Shown here: one piece after another, positions 1-11,200 of the stretch
Layout of the letters: every line of letters starts with the position of its first letter
How positions within the stretch are numbered: position 1 is the first letter of the stretch
Assembly (NCBI GenBank): GCA_024195265.1
Contig: JAJLRJ010000011.1
Span: forward strand, 6,408,953 to 6,472,952
DNA length: 64,000 bases
Origin: Dendrophyllia cribrosa
Taxonomy: Eukaryota > Cnidaria > Anthozoa > Scleractinia > Dendrophylliidae
Reading direction: 5' to 3'
Position numbers and translations under genes: made by a program
Notes under the pieces: generated by a model
What the model saw: the letters and a program-made list of their open reading frames with translations, nothing else
Told to the model about the DNA's origin: nothing
The model's database searches: none

Positions 1-2
1 TC

Positions 3-785
3 ATGAACAATGCTGTCTTTGGCAAGACTATGGAAAACCTGCGAAAGCATGTGAATGTCAAGCTGCTGACAAAGCCAGAGAAACTCACCAAGCTCACCGC
101 ATCACCTGCCTTTGATTCTTTCCGCATCTTCTCCGAAGACCTGGTCGCTGTTAACATGAGAAAGACAAAGTTGTACCTAAATCGCCCTATTTACGTTGGT
201 TTTACTATACTTGATTTGTCGAAAGTGCTTATGTATGACTTTCATTACAACTATATGGTTTCAAAGTATGGAGCTAAATGTAAACTTCTTTTTACTGATA
301 CCGACAGTCTGTGTTATGATGTGCACACAGATGATCTGTATCGGAATTTCCTTCAAGATCTGGATTGTTTTGACACGTCAGAGTACCCTCCTGACCATTT
401 TCTGTACAGTACGCAAAACAAGAAAACCCTAGGTAAAATGAAAGACGAAACTCACGGCTTGCCAATAATTGAGTTTATCGGTCTTCGACCCAAAATGTAC
501 TCCATCCTATTCACTGAAGACAACAAACCAGTGGAAAAGAAAACAGCAAAGGGTATCTCCAAGAATACTACAAAGAGGAAAATTCGCCACCAGGATTATA
601 AGAGCTGCCTATTTGACAAACGTCCACAGATGGCACAGATGAATCAAATTAGGAGCGAGAACCATCAGATCTATTCTGTAACTTTGACGAAGACAAGCCT
701 TTCACCTTACGATGATAAACGACACATTCTAAGTAATGGATGCCAAACACTGGCGTATGGACATTATAAAATCAATGCTTGTTGA
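3..785 (+). CDS. Polinton/Maverick-type family B DNA polymerase, C-terminal part
   Basis: Protein-primed type B DNA polymerase of the kind carried by Polinton (Maverick) DNA transposons; it would copy the element. Only the C-terminal 260 residues lie in the window, the rest being cut by the window edge. Visible: a YVGFTILDLSK palm block near residue 64, the motif C signature TDTDS near residue 98, the LGKMKDE block near 143, the KKTAKGI block near 179, and the family-typical C-terminus (YDDKRHIL then LAYGHYKI). It has no internal stop, so the end of the gene is undamaged. No other Polinton gene (integrase, capsid, ATPase, protease) follows in the next 4 kb, so either this is the distal gene of the element or the element is truncated. 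It is transposon-borne by family; a domesticated or adenovirus-like polymerase is unlikely. Confidence 0.85.
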   Translation: MNNAVFGKTMENLRKHVNVKLLTKPEKLTKLTASPAFDSFRIFSEDLVAVNMRKTKLYLNRPIYVGFTILDLSKVLMYDFHYNYMVSKYGAKCKLLFTDTDSLCYDVHTDDLYRNFLQDLDCFDTSEYPPDHFLYSTQNKKTLGKMKDETHGLPIIEFIGLRPKMYSILFTEDNKPVEKKTAKGISKNTTKRKIRHQDYKSCLFDKRPQMAQMNQIRSENHQIYSVTLTKTSLSPYDDKRHILSNGCQTLAYGHYKINAC

Positions 786-3700
786 GTCCTTTAAGAAAAA
801 AAAAAATGTGTGTAGCTGTATGTAAATATCACTCGGAACTTTAGATTTGTTGACTTACCTTTTAACTACCTTTGGAACGTTGATGAACATATCAAATAAA
901 TACAAATTGAAATGATAACTGTCTGGGTGTTCTTTCGTTATGCGGTAATCTAAACTACAAACCTTCAACAGTGTTCTACATTTGCATTTGGACCATAACA
1001 GAGCGCTCCCATGGGTGTTATGTACAGAAGGTAGATACGCATATATTTATTTCAGTCAATACATCTACTGAGATTAACACATCACAAATTAGGAATCGAA
1101 TGGCCCTCCTTAAACTTACAAAATGAAATCGATAAAAAAAAAAACCCTTTTTAAACCAACCACTTACTAGAGAAAATTAGAAACGATTTATTAGGATGTC
1201 AAAGTTGTTGATAGAAGAGACAATGAACCTACAACTTTTTAATCTGTACAGACCCGCTTTCATAATACAATTCTATCACACAATTATTTTGCTGACAATA
1301 CAAAACACACACAAAAAAAAAAAAAACATTAGAAGAAAGCAAAACACGCATACAAAACTACCGTATTAATAACCACCACGTCATACTTTACTGACTGGGC
1401 AAGCTTAAACAGGCCTTCTAGCCCTATTGTTTACCACGATGACGTCATTTTCCCGCTTAAGTTGCCTAAAATATGCGGATCCGCTTGATCCGCATGATCC
1501 GCCGGTCGTAGAACCGCTATTCTGTATACTACTATGCTACGTCGCTATACAGGCTATAGCCATTAGATTTTCTTCTGAACTTGAAACTGACCATGTCACG
1601 CCTTCACAGTGCTTAAATATAGGTATGGCCATAATTTGGTACACCGTAACAACGGGTGAACAACGGTAACCGAAGTGATTTTGCGGAAACGTGTTGTTAG
1701 CTTAGCGTGTGTGGCAGAATATATAGTTCGTTTCCAAGGAACTCCAACACAATTCTTAAATCTAGCTAAACAATTGTAATTGTTGTACCAAGTTTGATAT
1801 CAATACATGAACAATGCATTGCTTTGGAGATAAAGCATTTTAATTTTTTTGAAGAAACAGTACAATTTTTTTCACTCAGTTTGTAGACTTTTCCAGGCGA
1901 GGATTCAAATCGCAGGTCTTTAGAACATTTGAACTAAACAGAAATAATTGAAGTGATTTCGAATAATTGATAATCATTTTTTCGAAGAGTAAACTGGCTG
2001 TATTTTATTGAAAAGTTGGGGAGAAAATATACTTTCCGTAATGGGCTCCGCGACTTCACGACTCGCAAAAACAAAGATTTCTCCCAACTAGCCGTCAACA
2101 GAATGCAATATTGATGTCTCAAAATTGCGATTAGTTTATGAAAGCCGGTCTGATATCTTTTTTTTTTGGCAAGTCACTAGGTGCTCACCATTTTGTCCAA
2201 TACAACATACATTTGTGCCAAATTAAACATGTTTATTAAAATAACCATTATTCAACAGCATATTCTAAACAGGAATTTTCCGAAACGTTAAATTAGCGAT
2301 TAAATTAGCGATAACGTTTTAAAAATAACCATGCATGATAATTTGCATACTCTCTTTAAAGTTACACATTCTCTGCACAAGTTGTGGACGGAACCGTAAT
2401 CGAGGAGGGAGATGCAAATATGTTTTCCTTTTTTCAACACGGTGTTTTCCACTTGTTATTTTCTATGAAAGTTGCCCTCGCTTGTATTGACGTTAAGCTT
2501 TCTGCTTGCGGCTTTTTCGAGTTACGTCACTACAGTCATGAAAAAAATTTACCGAAAGTGCTCGTAGTCGCAATTTTCGCAACATTGGAATTAAAAGAGA
2601 AAATTATTTAATGAAATTGCAAACATTAGTACTTCTTATATATTTCCCCTTTTAAATATTTTTAAATTATAAGGTGCCGCAAAAATTAACCCTCAGAACT
2701 GCATGGGAAAAGCAAATAGGAATAAAAAGCAATTATCGTTTATCAAGTGGCTCTCATGTGTGAGAAAATCAAACTACCATTTAACTCAAAATGCTTAGTT
2801 CGAAAATTCCTCAGTATAATCGTTTATAGCTTGCTACTGTACTTACTTAAGAAACAATTTTCTTTTTCAGAACTTGTCGTTTTTATCGCAATTGTCACTT
2901 TTTTTGCAATTGTTTCTCATGCTAGTTAAGGGTATTTCATAGAAAACGGCTCGCGCCAAATTTGCTTATAATTATTTATTTAGTTTAACAATTTATTAAT
3001 AAACACTTTGCCTGCATTAACATCGAGATCATGGCGAGAGTATTGCATCTTTTGACAATCAATTAACTCGAACCAAGCGAGGTGAACTTCTTTAAAACAT
3101 ACAATTCCTATTAGAATTTATAAGTTCGCAATCTTAAGTCGATTTGTCATTACAAAACGAAAAAAATATAGCGAAATCAAATTTTGGCTAGCATAAAAAC
3201 GAAGCAATATTTACTTACACAGCAGGTGGCAATTGTTTCGCTTTAAACACAGCTAAGTGAACATATATCAAGTATCTTGTTGCTAAGTTGTCAGAGCAAT
3301 TTTGAAACAAGGTTAGGTTGGCCTAAACTCACTCATTGTGAGATAAATTGAAAATGACAACACGAAAACACGAGTGAAAAACAATTAAGTAACGCTCCAC
3401 ATAAGAACTACAGTAAACTTCATTGTTTTGCGGCATTGGCTCTTTCTCACATAGAATGTATGATTTCAAGAACAGGGGAGGAGCTAAGTTTATAATTATA
3501 TTTCAGTATAAAAATAAAGAAAATCCATTTGCGTCAGATAAATTTTAGGAAATGTTCGTGCTTAACCAATCACAATAGCAGAAGACGATAGCTAATAATT
3601 TTGCTTCTTTGATGAAGTTCCTCAAATACAATTTGCATGTTTTGCGATTGGGTCTTAAATTACATGAAACCTTTAAAAAATTAAACAAAATGCACCTTGA

Positions 3701-3968
3701 AACCTAACTTTTTAGCGGTCGTTGAGTCTAGGCCAATGAGTTCACTAGTTGTAACAATGAAAAAAGTTGACATTCCATCGTGCGTTGCCGTTAGCACTTT
3801 CCTTCTTATGCGGATCATTACTTAAGCGAAACGTACAACCTACTGATACAAATGATAGTTTACCGCTAATAGTTTGAGATAACAGGTGGATAAATGTCGA
3901 TATAATAAGTTCCTGTTGTTTTGGTCTCTTTAGCAATACTGAAGCTCTAGACTCCACAGATTTACCTT
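786..3968. other. AT-rich stretch without recognisable gene
   Basis: No coding exon, domain or RNA could be supported. Open frames are short and low complexity. A patch near 1465-1515 is more GC-rich and carries repeated GATCCGC words. The Polinton end is probably in here, but I could not find its terminal inverted repeat without the opposite end. Confidence 0.5.
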
Positions 3969-4600
3969 AGTCTATCCCTCGGACGTAAAGGGGGGGGGGG
4001 GGGGGGGGGCTTTAAGGTTTCCTCCGATATTTTCAAGACCATTTATGTTTAGCACATGCCGTCTTCAGTAGCTGTTCGTTTATCCTTAAAACACATTTTG
4101 GTAAAGTTTGGCGACAATCAGTTGTTATGGTAAGAAAAATATGACGTCATAAGTGACATGAGGTCAAGCCATTTTTGAATAAAAGTGCATGTTTTCAACT
4201 TTTTTCGGTGAAAAAACATAAAATGCTATCAAAAGCATCAAAATGTTCAATTGTATGTTATTTTGCAACTCTAGCAAACAATATTTGGAATTTCCGCATT
4301 TTTCCGATAAATTTGAATTTTTAGTAAAATCCAAGATGGCGACCATCTTGGCGGCCATTTTGGATGACGTCACGGACCCCCAGCAGCGCGACAACCCATA
4401 ATATTTACCTTATCTTGTAGATCACATCACAGGCCATCTATTAGACGTAAAATATGTCCGAAATATTTCAACATCGCAAAAACCCAAGGGGGAGGGGGAG
4501 AGGAGGGGGGTGTGGGTTGCACCCCCCCCCCCCCCTCCCCTGTACCAAGGTAGGGGTATAAGTTTGCGTGTACGTCAGAGGGCTATGTTGTATAGTACAT
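3969..4600 (+). repeat. Interspersed poly(G)-headed repeat, copy 1
   Basis: Begins CCCTCGGACGTAAAGG followed by about 20 G (3990-4009), then a body containing a GATGGCGGCCAT-like palindromic motif and ATGACGTCA near 4330-4375, then a G-rich and C-rich end (4485-4540). The same body recurs at 13383-14725, where it is interrupted by a LINE. No coding potential. Class unknown. Confidence 0.7.
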
Positions 4601-5012
4601 CACAAACTATCTATTAACCATTTTACTACTAAAGTTAATTATGGAGACGTAGTAAAGTTCTAACGTTTCAGTCTGTTGATGAAATTACAGGTAATGAAAC
4701 TTTTTCAATCAGCAGTACCTTTGCACGGCATCATTTGTTTTTCAATATTTTACAAAATAAAATGTGGGATTCTTCTTGAATTTTGATGATTGCTACTCTT
4801 GGGAGTTAAAAGGTTAAACGTAAAATATTTTCGAAATATCGTAACCGTAAAAAGGGTGGGAGAAGAGAAAGGGCGAAGCAACCACGGTTGGGGTATACGT
4901 CCGAGGATTAAGCTCCATCCTTTTGATGTATATAAACACGAACGGAGTTATTCGCAAAAAAATCGTTAACCTCTTTGTTGTCTCGTCTGTTTTAAAAACT
5001 GGACTCTTTCAG
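4600..5012. other. Intron or 5' flank upstream of the PAN exon
   Basis: No coding sequence seen. It ends in a pyrimidine tract and AG at 5011-5012 that forms the splice acceptor of the next exon. Any upstream exon with a signal peptide was not found. Confidence 0.5.
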
Positions 5013-5260
5013 GTAACTGTCGTATACTGGCGTTTCCAGCTCCTTTCTTCTTCGATCACAAACGTCTGGTTAACCACACCATACGAAATGAAGATGGAGT
5101 GGATTTTGATGTCTGTCAGCTGCTTTGCTACCACGAAGACAACTGCGTCAGTATCAATTATGACCTGAACACACGAAGATGCGAGTTGAACAACGCAACT
5201 CACAGAGGGCACGATAACGAGTTTGTGTACAAAGAAAATTCCCTCTACCATGGAGCAGAT
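5013..5260 (+). CDS. Exon: PAN/apple domain
   Basis: Starts after TTTCAG (5012) and ends at GAT before GTAAGT (5261). It encodes about 83 residues with the PAN/apple cysteine pattern: NCR near the start, [14 protein letters not shown] in the middle, and [10 protein letters not shown] near the end. The acceptor is phase 1 and the donor phase 0. PAN domains mediate protein or carbohydrate contacts outside the cell. The intron that follows opens with a (TTG)n/(TTC)n pyrimidine-rich microsatellite. Confidence 0.8.
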
Positions 5261-8200
5261 GTAAGTTCTCGTTCTCGTTATTTCTTTTGTTGTTGTTGTT
5301 GTTGTTGTGGTTCTTCTTCTTCTTCTTCTTCTTTGCTTTGCTTTCCCTTCTTTTCCTTTCGCCTTCTTCTCCTGATTCTTTTCTATCTTCTTCTTCTTAT
5401 TCGTTGTCTTCTTCACTTTTATTTTTATTTTTCTTCTTCTTCTCCTACTTTTTAATAACGATTCATTATAGCTCTGCTTGAAAAGTGTTCCTAATCTTGA
5501 GGGATTGGCACTGACAAGGACATTTTAGCAAAAAATGTGCTTTCATGTCATAGCACTATGATGGCGTATCTTCGTTTACTAGAAGCATTTTTTATATCTT
5601 TTAAAAGAGCGCTTGTGATGTGTTCCAATGCAAGAACAACGGAACCTGTCAATCTGGATTTACATACAAACTATATCGGTGTTTGTGTCTTCCTGGTTTC
5701 ACTGGTGAAAAGTGTGGTAAAGGTAAAGAGCCAATTAATTGCCTTGTCCTCTCGTAAATTTCGAATGGTTTGTGACCGGCAGCGTAAGAACATTGCATGG
5801 CATTTGCCACGCTGTCAACAAAAGAAAATTGCCAATACAACATATTTCCTAACAATAAGTTCAAACTGTTCGCACAACGTCCAAATGCTATATTGCCGAC
5901 CCTAGCACGAAATAAAACGTCAAATGTCTACTAAGAAAGAGTCTGGTCACTTTAACTTTTGAAATAAAATCCATTTCGTTAAAACGCTACATATAGCAGA
6001 CGTAGGTGATCGCCCATTTTACACACAATCAGACCGCGTAATTTAAACCTTGTCATGGCATTGTTAACCGTTTCTTATTTCCTGAGTCTTTTTGGTAGTG
6101 TAGAATGATGAGTCCACAGGCTTACCATCCTATTATAATGAGTGGTTTACTGTACTGTGCGTCTTGTAATTGATGTATCGATTTATTAAACAGTTCCACC
6201 AGTTTAAGTAAGGCTAGTTTGACAAAGCGATGCGACCATTACAAGCTCACAGTAAGCCTGTGTTTGGTGCAGAAAAAATAAACGTGTGGAATATGTGAAC
6301 AAAAGGTGCGCATGTACATGTTTGTTTTTAGTACTAATGATATTTAACAGTTTATTAACTGTAAGCTGCTACCATGGCTTTGTCCTAGATGTAAACGAAT
6401 GCACGAAAAACACTTACAAATGTGACAAGAACGCAAGATGCAAGAACAACAAAGGATCGTACCTATGCATCTGCAAATATGGATATTTTGGAGACGGGCA
6501 GACTTGTTCCGGTGAGATTTTATTACAAAGTAATATTTTTCATATTTCGCATGTGTCTATATCTTTCTGATTTGTGTTTATAAGCTTTCCTGCTTTGTTT
6601 CAGATATTAACGAGTGTGAAGCAGCACTTAACAATTGTAGTGCTGATGCCGTATGCAAAAACTCCGATGGATCATATAAATGTACCTGCCAGCCAGGCTA
6701 CACCGGTAATGGACGCAACTGCACAGGTGAATTTCTATTCGGTCTATCTCCTCCTGTTCTCGTGGAAAAGATTCAAATGGGTACGAAGCTGTTGTTATTA
6801 ATGTTCCATTGTATTTCAGATATTGACGAGTGCGCAGCAGCCACACACAACTGTAGCAGTGATGCAGTATGCAATAACACCAAAGGATCTTATAACTGTA
6901 GCTGCAATCCAGGCTACAGCGGAGATGGTCGTAACTGTACAGGTGAATTTTCACAGCATAGTTTTTCCTCCTGCTAGCGCGTGAAAACTCGAATGAGTAC
7001 AAAATTGTTTTTATCATTTTCAGATATTGATGAGTGTACAACAGTCACACACAACTGCAGCAGTTATGCAGTGTGCAATAACACCAAAGGATCTTATAAC
7101 TGTAGCTGCAATCCAGGCTACAGCGGAGATGGTCGCCACTGTACAGGTAAATTTCTATAGCATAGTTTCTCCTCCTGTCAGCGCATGGAAACTCAAATGG
7201 GAATTTTTTTATGCTCTATCGTATTTCAGATATTGATGAGTGTGCAGCAGGCAAACACAGCTGCAGCAGTGATGCAGTGTGCAATAACACCAAAGGATCT
7301 TATAACTGTAGCTGCAATCCAGGCTACAGCGGAGATGGTCGCCACTGTACAGGTAAATTTCTATAGCAGAGTTTCTCCTCCTGTCAGCGCATGGAATCTC
7401 AAATGGGAACTTAATTTTTTTTTAATGTTCTATCGTATTTCAGATATTGATGAGTGTGCAGCAGGCAAACACAGCTGCAGCAGTGATGCAGTGTGCAATA
7501 ACAACAACGGATCTTATAACTGTACCTGCAATCCAGGGTACAGCGGAGATGGTCGTAACTGTACAGGTGAATTTTCACAGCATAGTTTTTCCTCCTGCTA
7601 GCGCGTGAAAACTCGAATGAGTACAAAATTGTTTTATGCATTTTCAGATATTGATGAGTGTATAGCAGTCACACACAACTGCAGCAGTGATGCAGTGTGC
7701 AATAAAACCAAAGGATCTTATAACTGTAGCTGCAATCCAGGCTACAGCGGAGATGGTCGCCACTGTACAGGTAAATTTCTATAGCAGAGTTTCTCCTCCT
7801 GTCAGCGCATGGAATCTCAAATGGGAACTTAATTTTTTTTTAATGTTCTATCGTATTTCAGATATTGATGAGTGTGCAGCAGGCAAACACAGCTGCAGCA
7901 GTGATGCAGTGTGCAATAACAACAACGGATCTTATAACTGTACCTGCAATCCAGGCTACAGCGGAGATGGTCGTAACTGCACAGGTGAATTTTCACAGCA
8001 CAGTTTTTCCTCCTGCTAGCGCGTGAAAACTCGAATGAGTACAAAATTGTTTTTATCATTTTCAGATATTGATGAGCGTACAGCAGTCACACACAACTGC
8101 AGCAGTTATGCAGTGTGCAATAACACCAAAGGATCTTTTAACTGTAGCTGCAATCCAGGCTACAGCGGAGATGGTCGTAACTGTACATATGCGGCCCAAG

Positions 8201-11200
8201 CTCACTATCAGATAACCGGGACGTGACCCTTGCTTTATGAGAGGTATTGTGTTACAAAGATTCGATTTATAAAGGTTTGTATTGTAACGCAACGGTTTTG
8301 CATCGAAACTTAAAAATTCGAATGGTATGTGAATAAAATTGACTTACCCTGTTGCTGTGTTGTATTCTTTTTTGTTTGCCTGCTCCTCGGGGCGATTTAA
8401 CACGATTTCGGCGAGTTATCGTTATTTGGATGTTCCACTGCTAAGAAAAAGACAAGGCAGAACACTGATTCCCGGAGTGCCCGCCGCTCGAAGCGAGTAA
8501 ATCCACCGAAATTAACCCTGATGCCACAATTCCTCCATAGAATCAAAGCAGATATGCTAAAGTTCCTTGTTAGTTTACTCGCGACGCAATGCCATCAAAA
8601 ATACGTTCCCTGCGAAACATTTGTCTCGAGTCAGCTCCCGGGGGGGTACTCCCTCTTATGGGCTATACCGGGGGATGCTCCGCCCGAAAGGGGTACCTTT
8701 TTGAGGCTGGAGGTATATGAAAGGGTCGGGATTTCACGAGTTGAAGTATATGAAAGGGTAGGGATTTCACGAAGAATAGGAAATGGTGGCGAAAACACGA
8801 GTTGAAGCATAAAAATCGCTTCGGAATATTCGAAATGGACGCGTAAAGAGTCGCGTGGACATATTCACCGTTCGCCCGGTATGTCGGGTAAAAAAATCTA
8901 GCCTTACTGGGGTAGTTAGCAGCCAGTTGTCGACAAGCAACCAACCAGGCTAGATTTTTTTACCCGACATACCGGGCGAACGGTGAATATGTCCACGCGA
9001 CTCTTTACGCGCCCATTTCGAATATTCCGAAGCGAAGCTGACTCAAAACAAATGTTTCGCAGGGAACGCATTTTTGATGGCATTGCGTCGCGAGTAAACT
9101 GACAAGGAACTTTAGCATATCTGCTTTGATTCTATGGAGGAATTGTGGCATCAGGGTTAATTTCGGTGGATTTACTCGCTTCGAGCGGCGGGCACTCCGG
9201 GAATCAGTGTTCTGCCTTGTCTTTTTCTTAGCAGTGGAACACCCAAATAACGATAACTCGCCGAAATCGCGTTAAATCACCCCGAGGAGCAGGCAAACAA
9301 CAAAGAATACAACACAGCAACAGGGTAAGTCAATTTTATTTACATACCATTCGAATTTATAAGTTTCGATGCAAAACCGTTGCGTTCCCATACAAACCTT
9401 TATAAATCGAATCTTTATAACACAATACCTCTCATAAAGCAAGGGTTACGTCCCGGTTATCTGATAGTGAGCTTGGGCCGCATTTGAACTGTACAGGTGA
9501 ATTTTCACAGCATAGTTTTTCCTCCTGCTAGCGCGTGAAAACTCGAATGAGTACAAAATTGTTTTTATGCATTTTCAGATATTGATGAGTGTACAGCAGT
9601 CACACACAACTGCGGCAGTTATGCAGTGTGCAATAACACCAAAGGATCTTATAACTGTAGCTGCAATCCAGGCTACAGCGGAGATGGTCGCCACTGTACA
9701 GGTAAATTTCTATAGCAGAGTTTCTCCTCCTGTCAGCGCATGGAAACTTAAATGAGAACTTATTTTTTTATGTTCTATCGTAATTCAGATATTGATGAGT
9801 GTGCAGCAGACAAACACAGCTGCAGCAGTGATGCAGTGTGCAATAACAACAACGGATCCTATAACTGTAGCTGCAATCCAGGCTATAGCGGAGATGGTCG
9901 CAACTGTACAGGTACATTTACATTCAGTCGTTCTCCTCCTGTTATCGCGTGAAAGACTCTCCTGAATTTAAAATTGCTTTTTCATCTATGTCCCATCGTA
10001 TTTCAGATATCGATGAGTGTGATGCAGGCTTTTATAACTGTAGCAGTGATGCAATATGCATTAACACCAAAGGATTTTATAACTGTACCTGCAAGCCAGG
10101 GTATACCGGAAAGGGACACATTTGTACAGGTGAATTTTTATTCAGTCGTTTGCCTCACGTTATCGTACGAAAGGCTCGAATGAACATAAAGTTGAACTTA
10201 ATGCGTGTTCCATCTCATTTTAGACATTAACGAGTGTGAAACCAAAACTCACAATTGCAGTGCCAATGCTATCTGCAATAACACCAAGGGATCATTTGAC
10301 TGTACCTGCAAGCCAGGATACTCTGGTGATGGCTTCAATTGTACAGGTGATTGTTTGTTCAGTTCTTTCTTCTCAGTCATCTTTTCTTTCGGGATCGGTC
10401 GCAGTTCTGTTTCAACATTTTTTATTAAAATAAATCGAAAACAATATTTGAATATTCGTTGTATTTGGAAAAAGATGGATTTGGTTATAGTGTTATAAAA
10501 ACGATATTATAACCCGTTGCATTTGGAAAAATATGGAATTGATTCTTGTGTTATGAAATGATTGAGGGCGTAACATGCAATAATTTTTGCCGAATAACTT
10601 CATACACAACATGTACATTTACTGGAAATAATGGCTCAGTCAATTAAATAATTCAAAACTACAATTTTGGAATTTAAACCAGAAGGAAGACGCGTATGTC
10701 TGCGTTCCCGGATCGATAAAAGGCTGAATTGATTGACACAATAGGGAATAATTGAGGGACAGTTTTTTTGATCGACGTCGATGTACACATGGCTCCAAGT
10801 AAGGTTCGTACTGATTTGTATTAAATTGTTATATTGCAGATGTTAACGAGTGTGAAGACAGAACTCACAGATGCTTTACGGATCACGAGTGCACAAACAC
10901 CATTGCGTCGTACATCTGTGCAGGTAATCCCGTGTATATTAAGATCGCACATGAATCACCCCACATAGTTCATACCGGTCGAAAAATATCAGACAGGCTC
11001 GGCATGTTGCTTATATCGAACAATGACCGTTTTTCTGCTACAGACGTTAATATCGTCTGAGACGTTAAAGTCGTCTCGAGACGACTTTAACGTCTAGTAT
11101 AAAAACGGTAAATACGTCAGACGGATTTAACGTCTGGCGACTTTAACGTCTTCTTTTAAGTGCGTCGTTCAGACGCGCTTAACAGACGACTTTAACGTCT

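Noticed and set aside
2384..2611. Hydrophobic frame that might be a signal-peptide exon of the EGF gene
   Set aside because: No clear h-region with a cleavage site and no donor in a phase fitting the PAN exon.
4164..4394. Minus-strand frame across the poly(G) repeat body
   Set aside because: A related frame appears at 14426-14644 only because the repeat is duplicated; no protein features.
5009..5481. Long overlapping open frames on both strands over 5009-5481 rich in Ser/Leu/Phe or Lys/Arg/Thr
   Set aside because: They are produced by the (TTG)n/(TTC)n tract in the intron; only 5013-5260 has a domain pattern and splice signals.
6628..8059. Cysteine/tyrosine-rich minus-strand frames opposite the cbEGF exons
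   Set aside because: Antisense shadows of the repeated EGF exons; they recur only because the exons recur.
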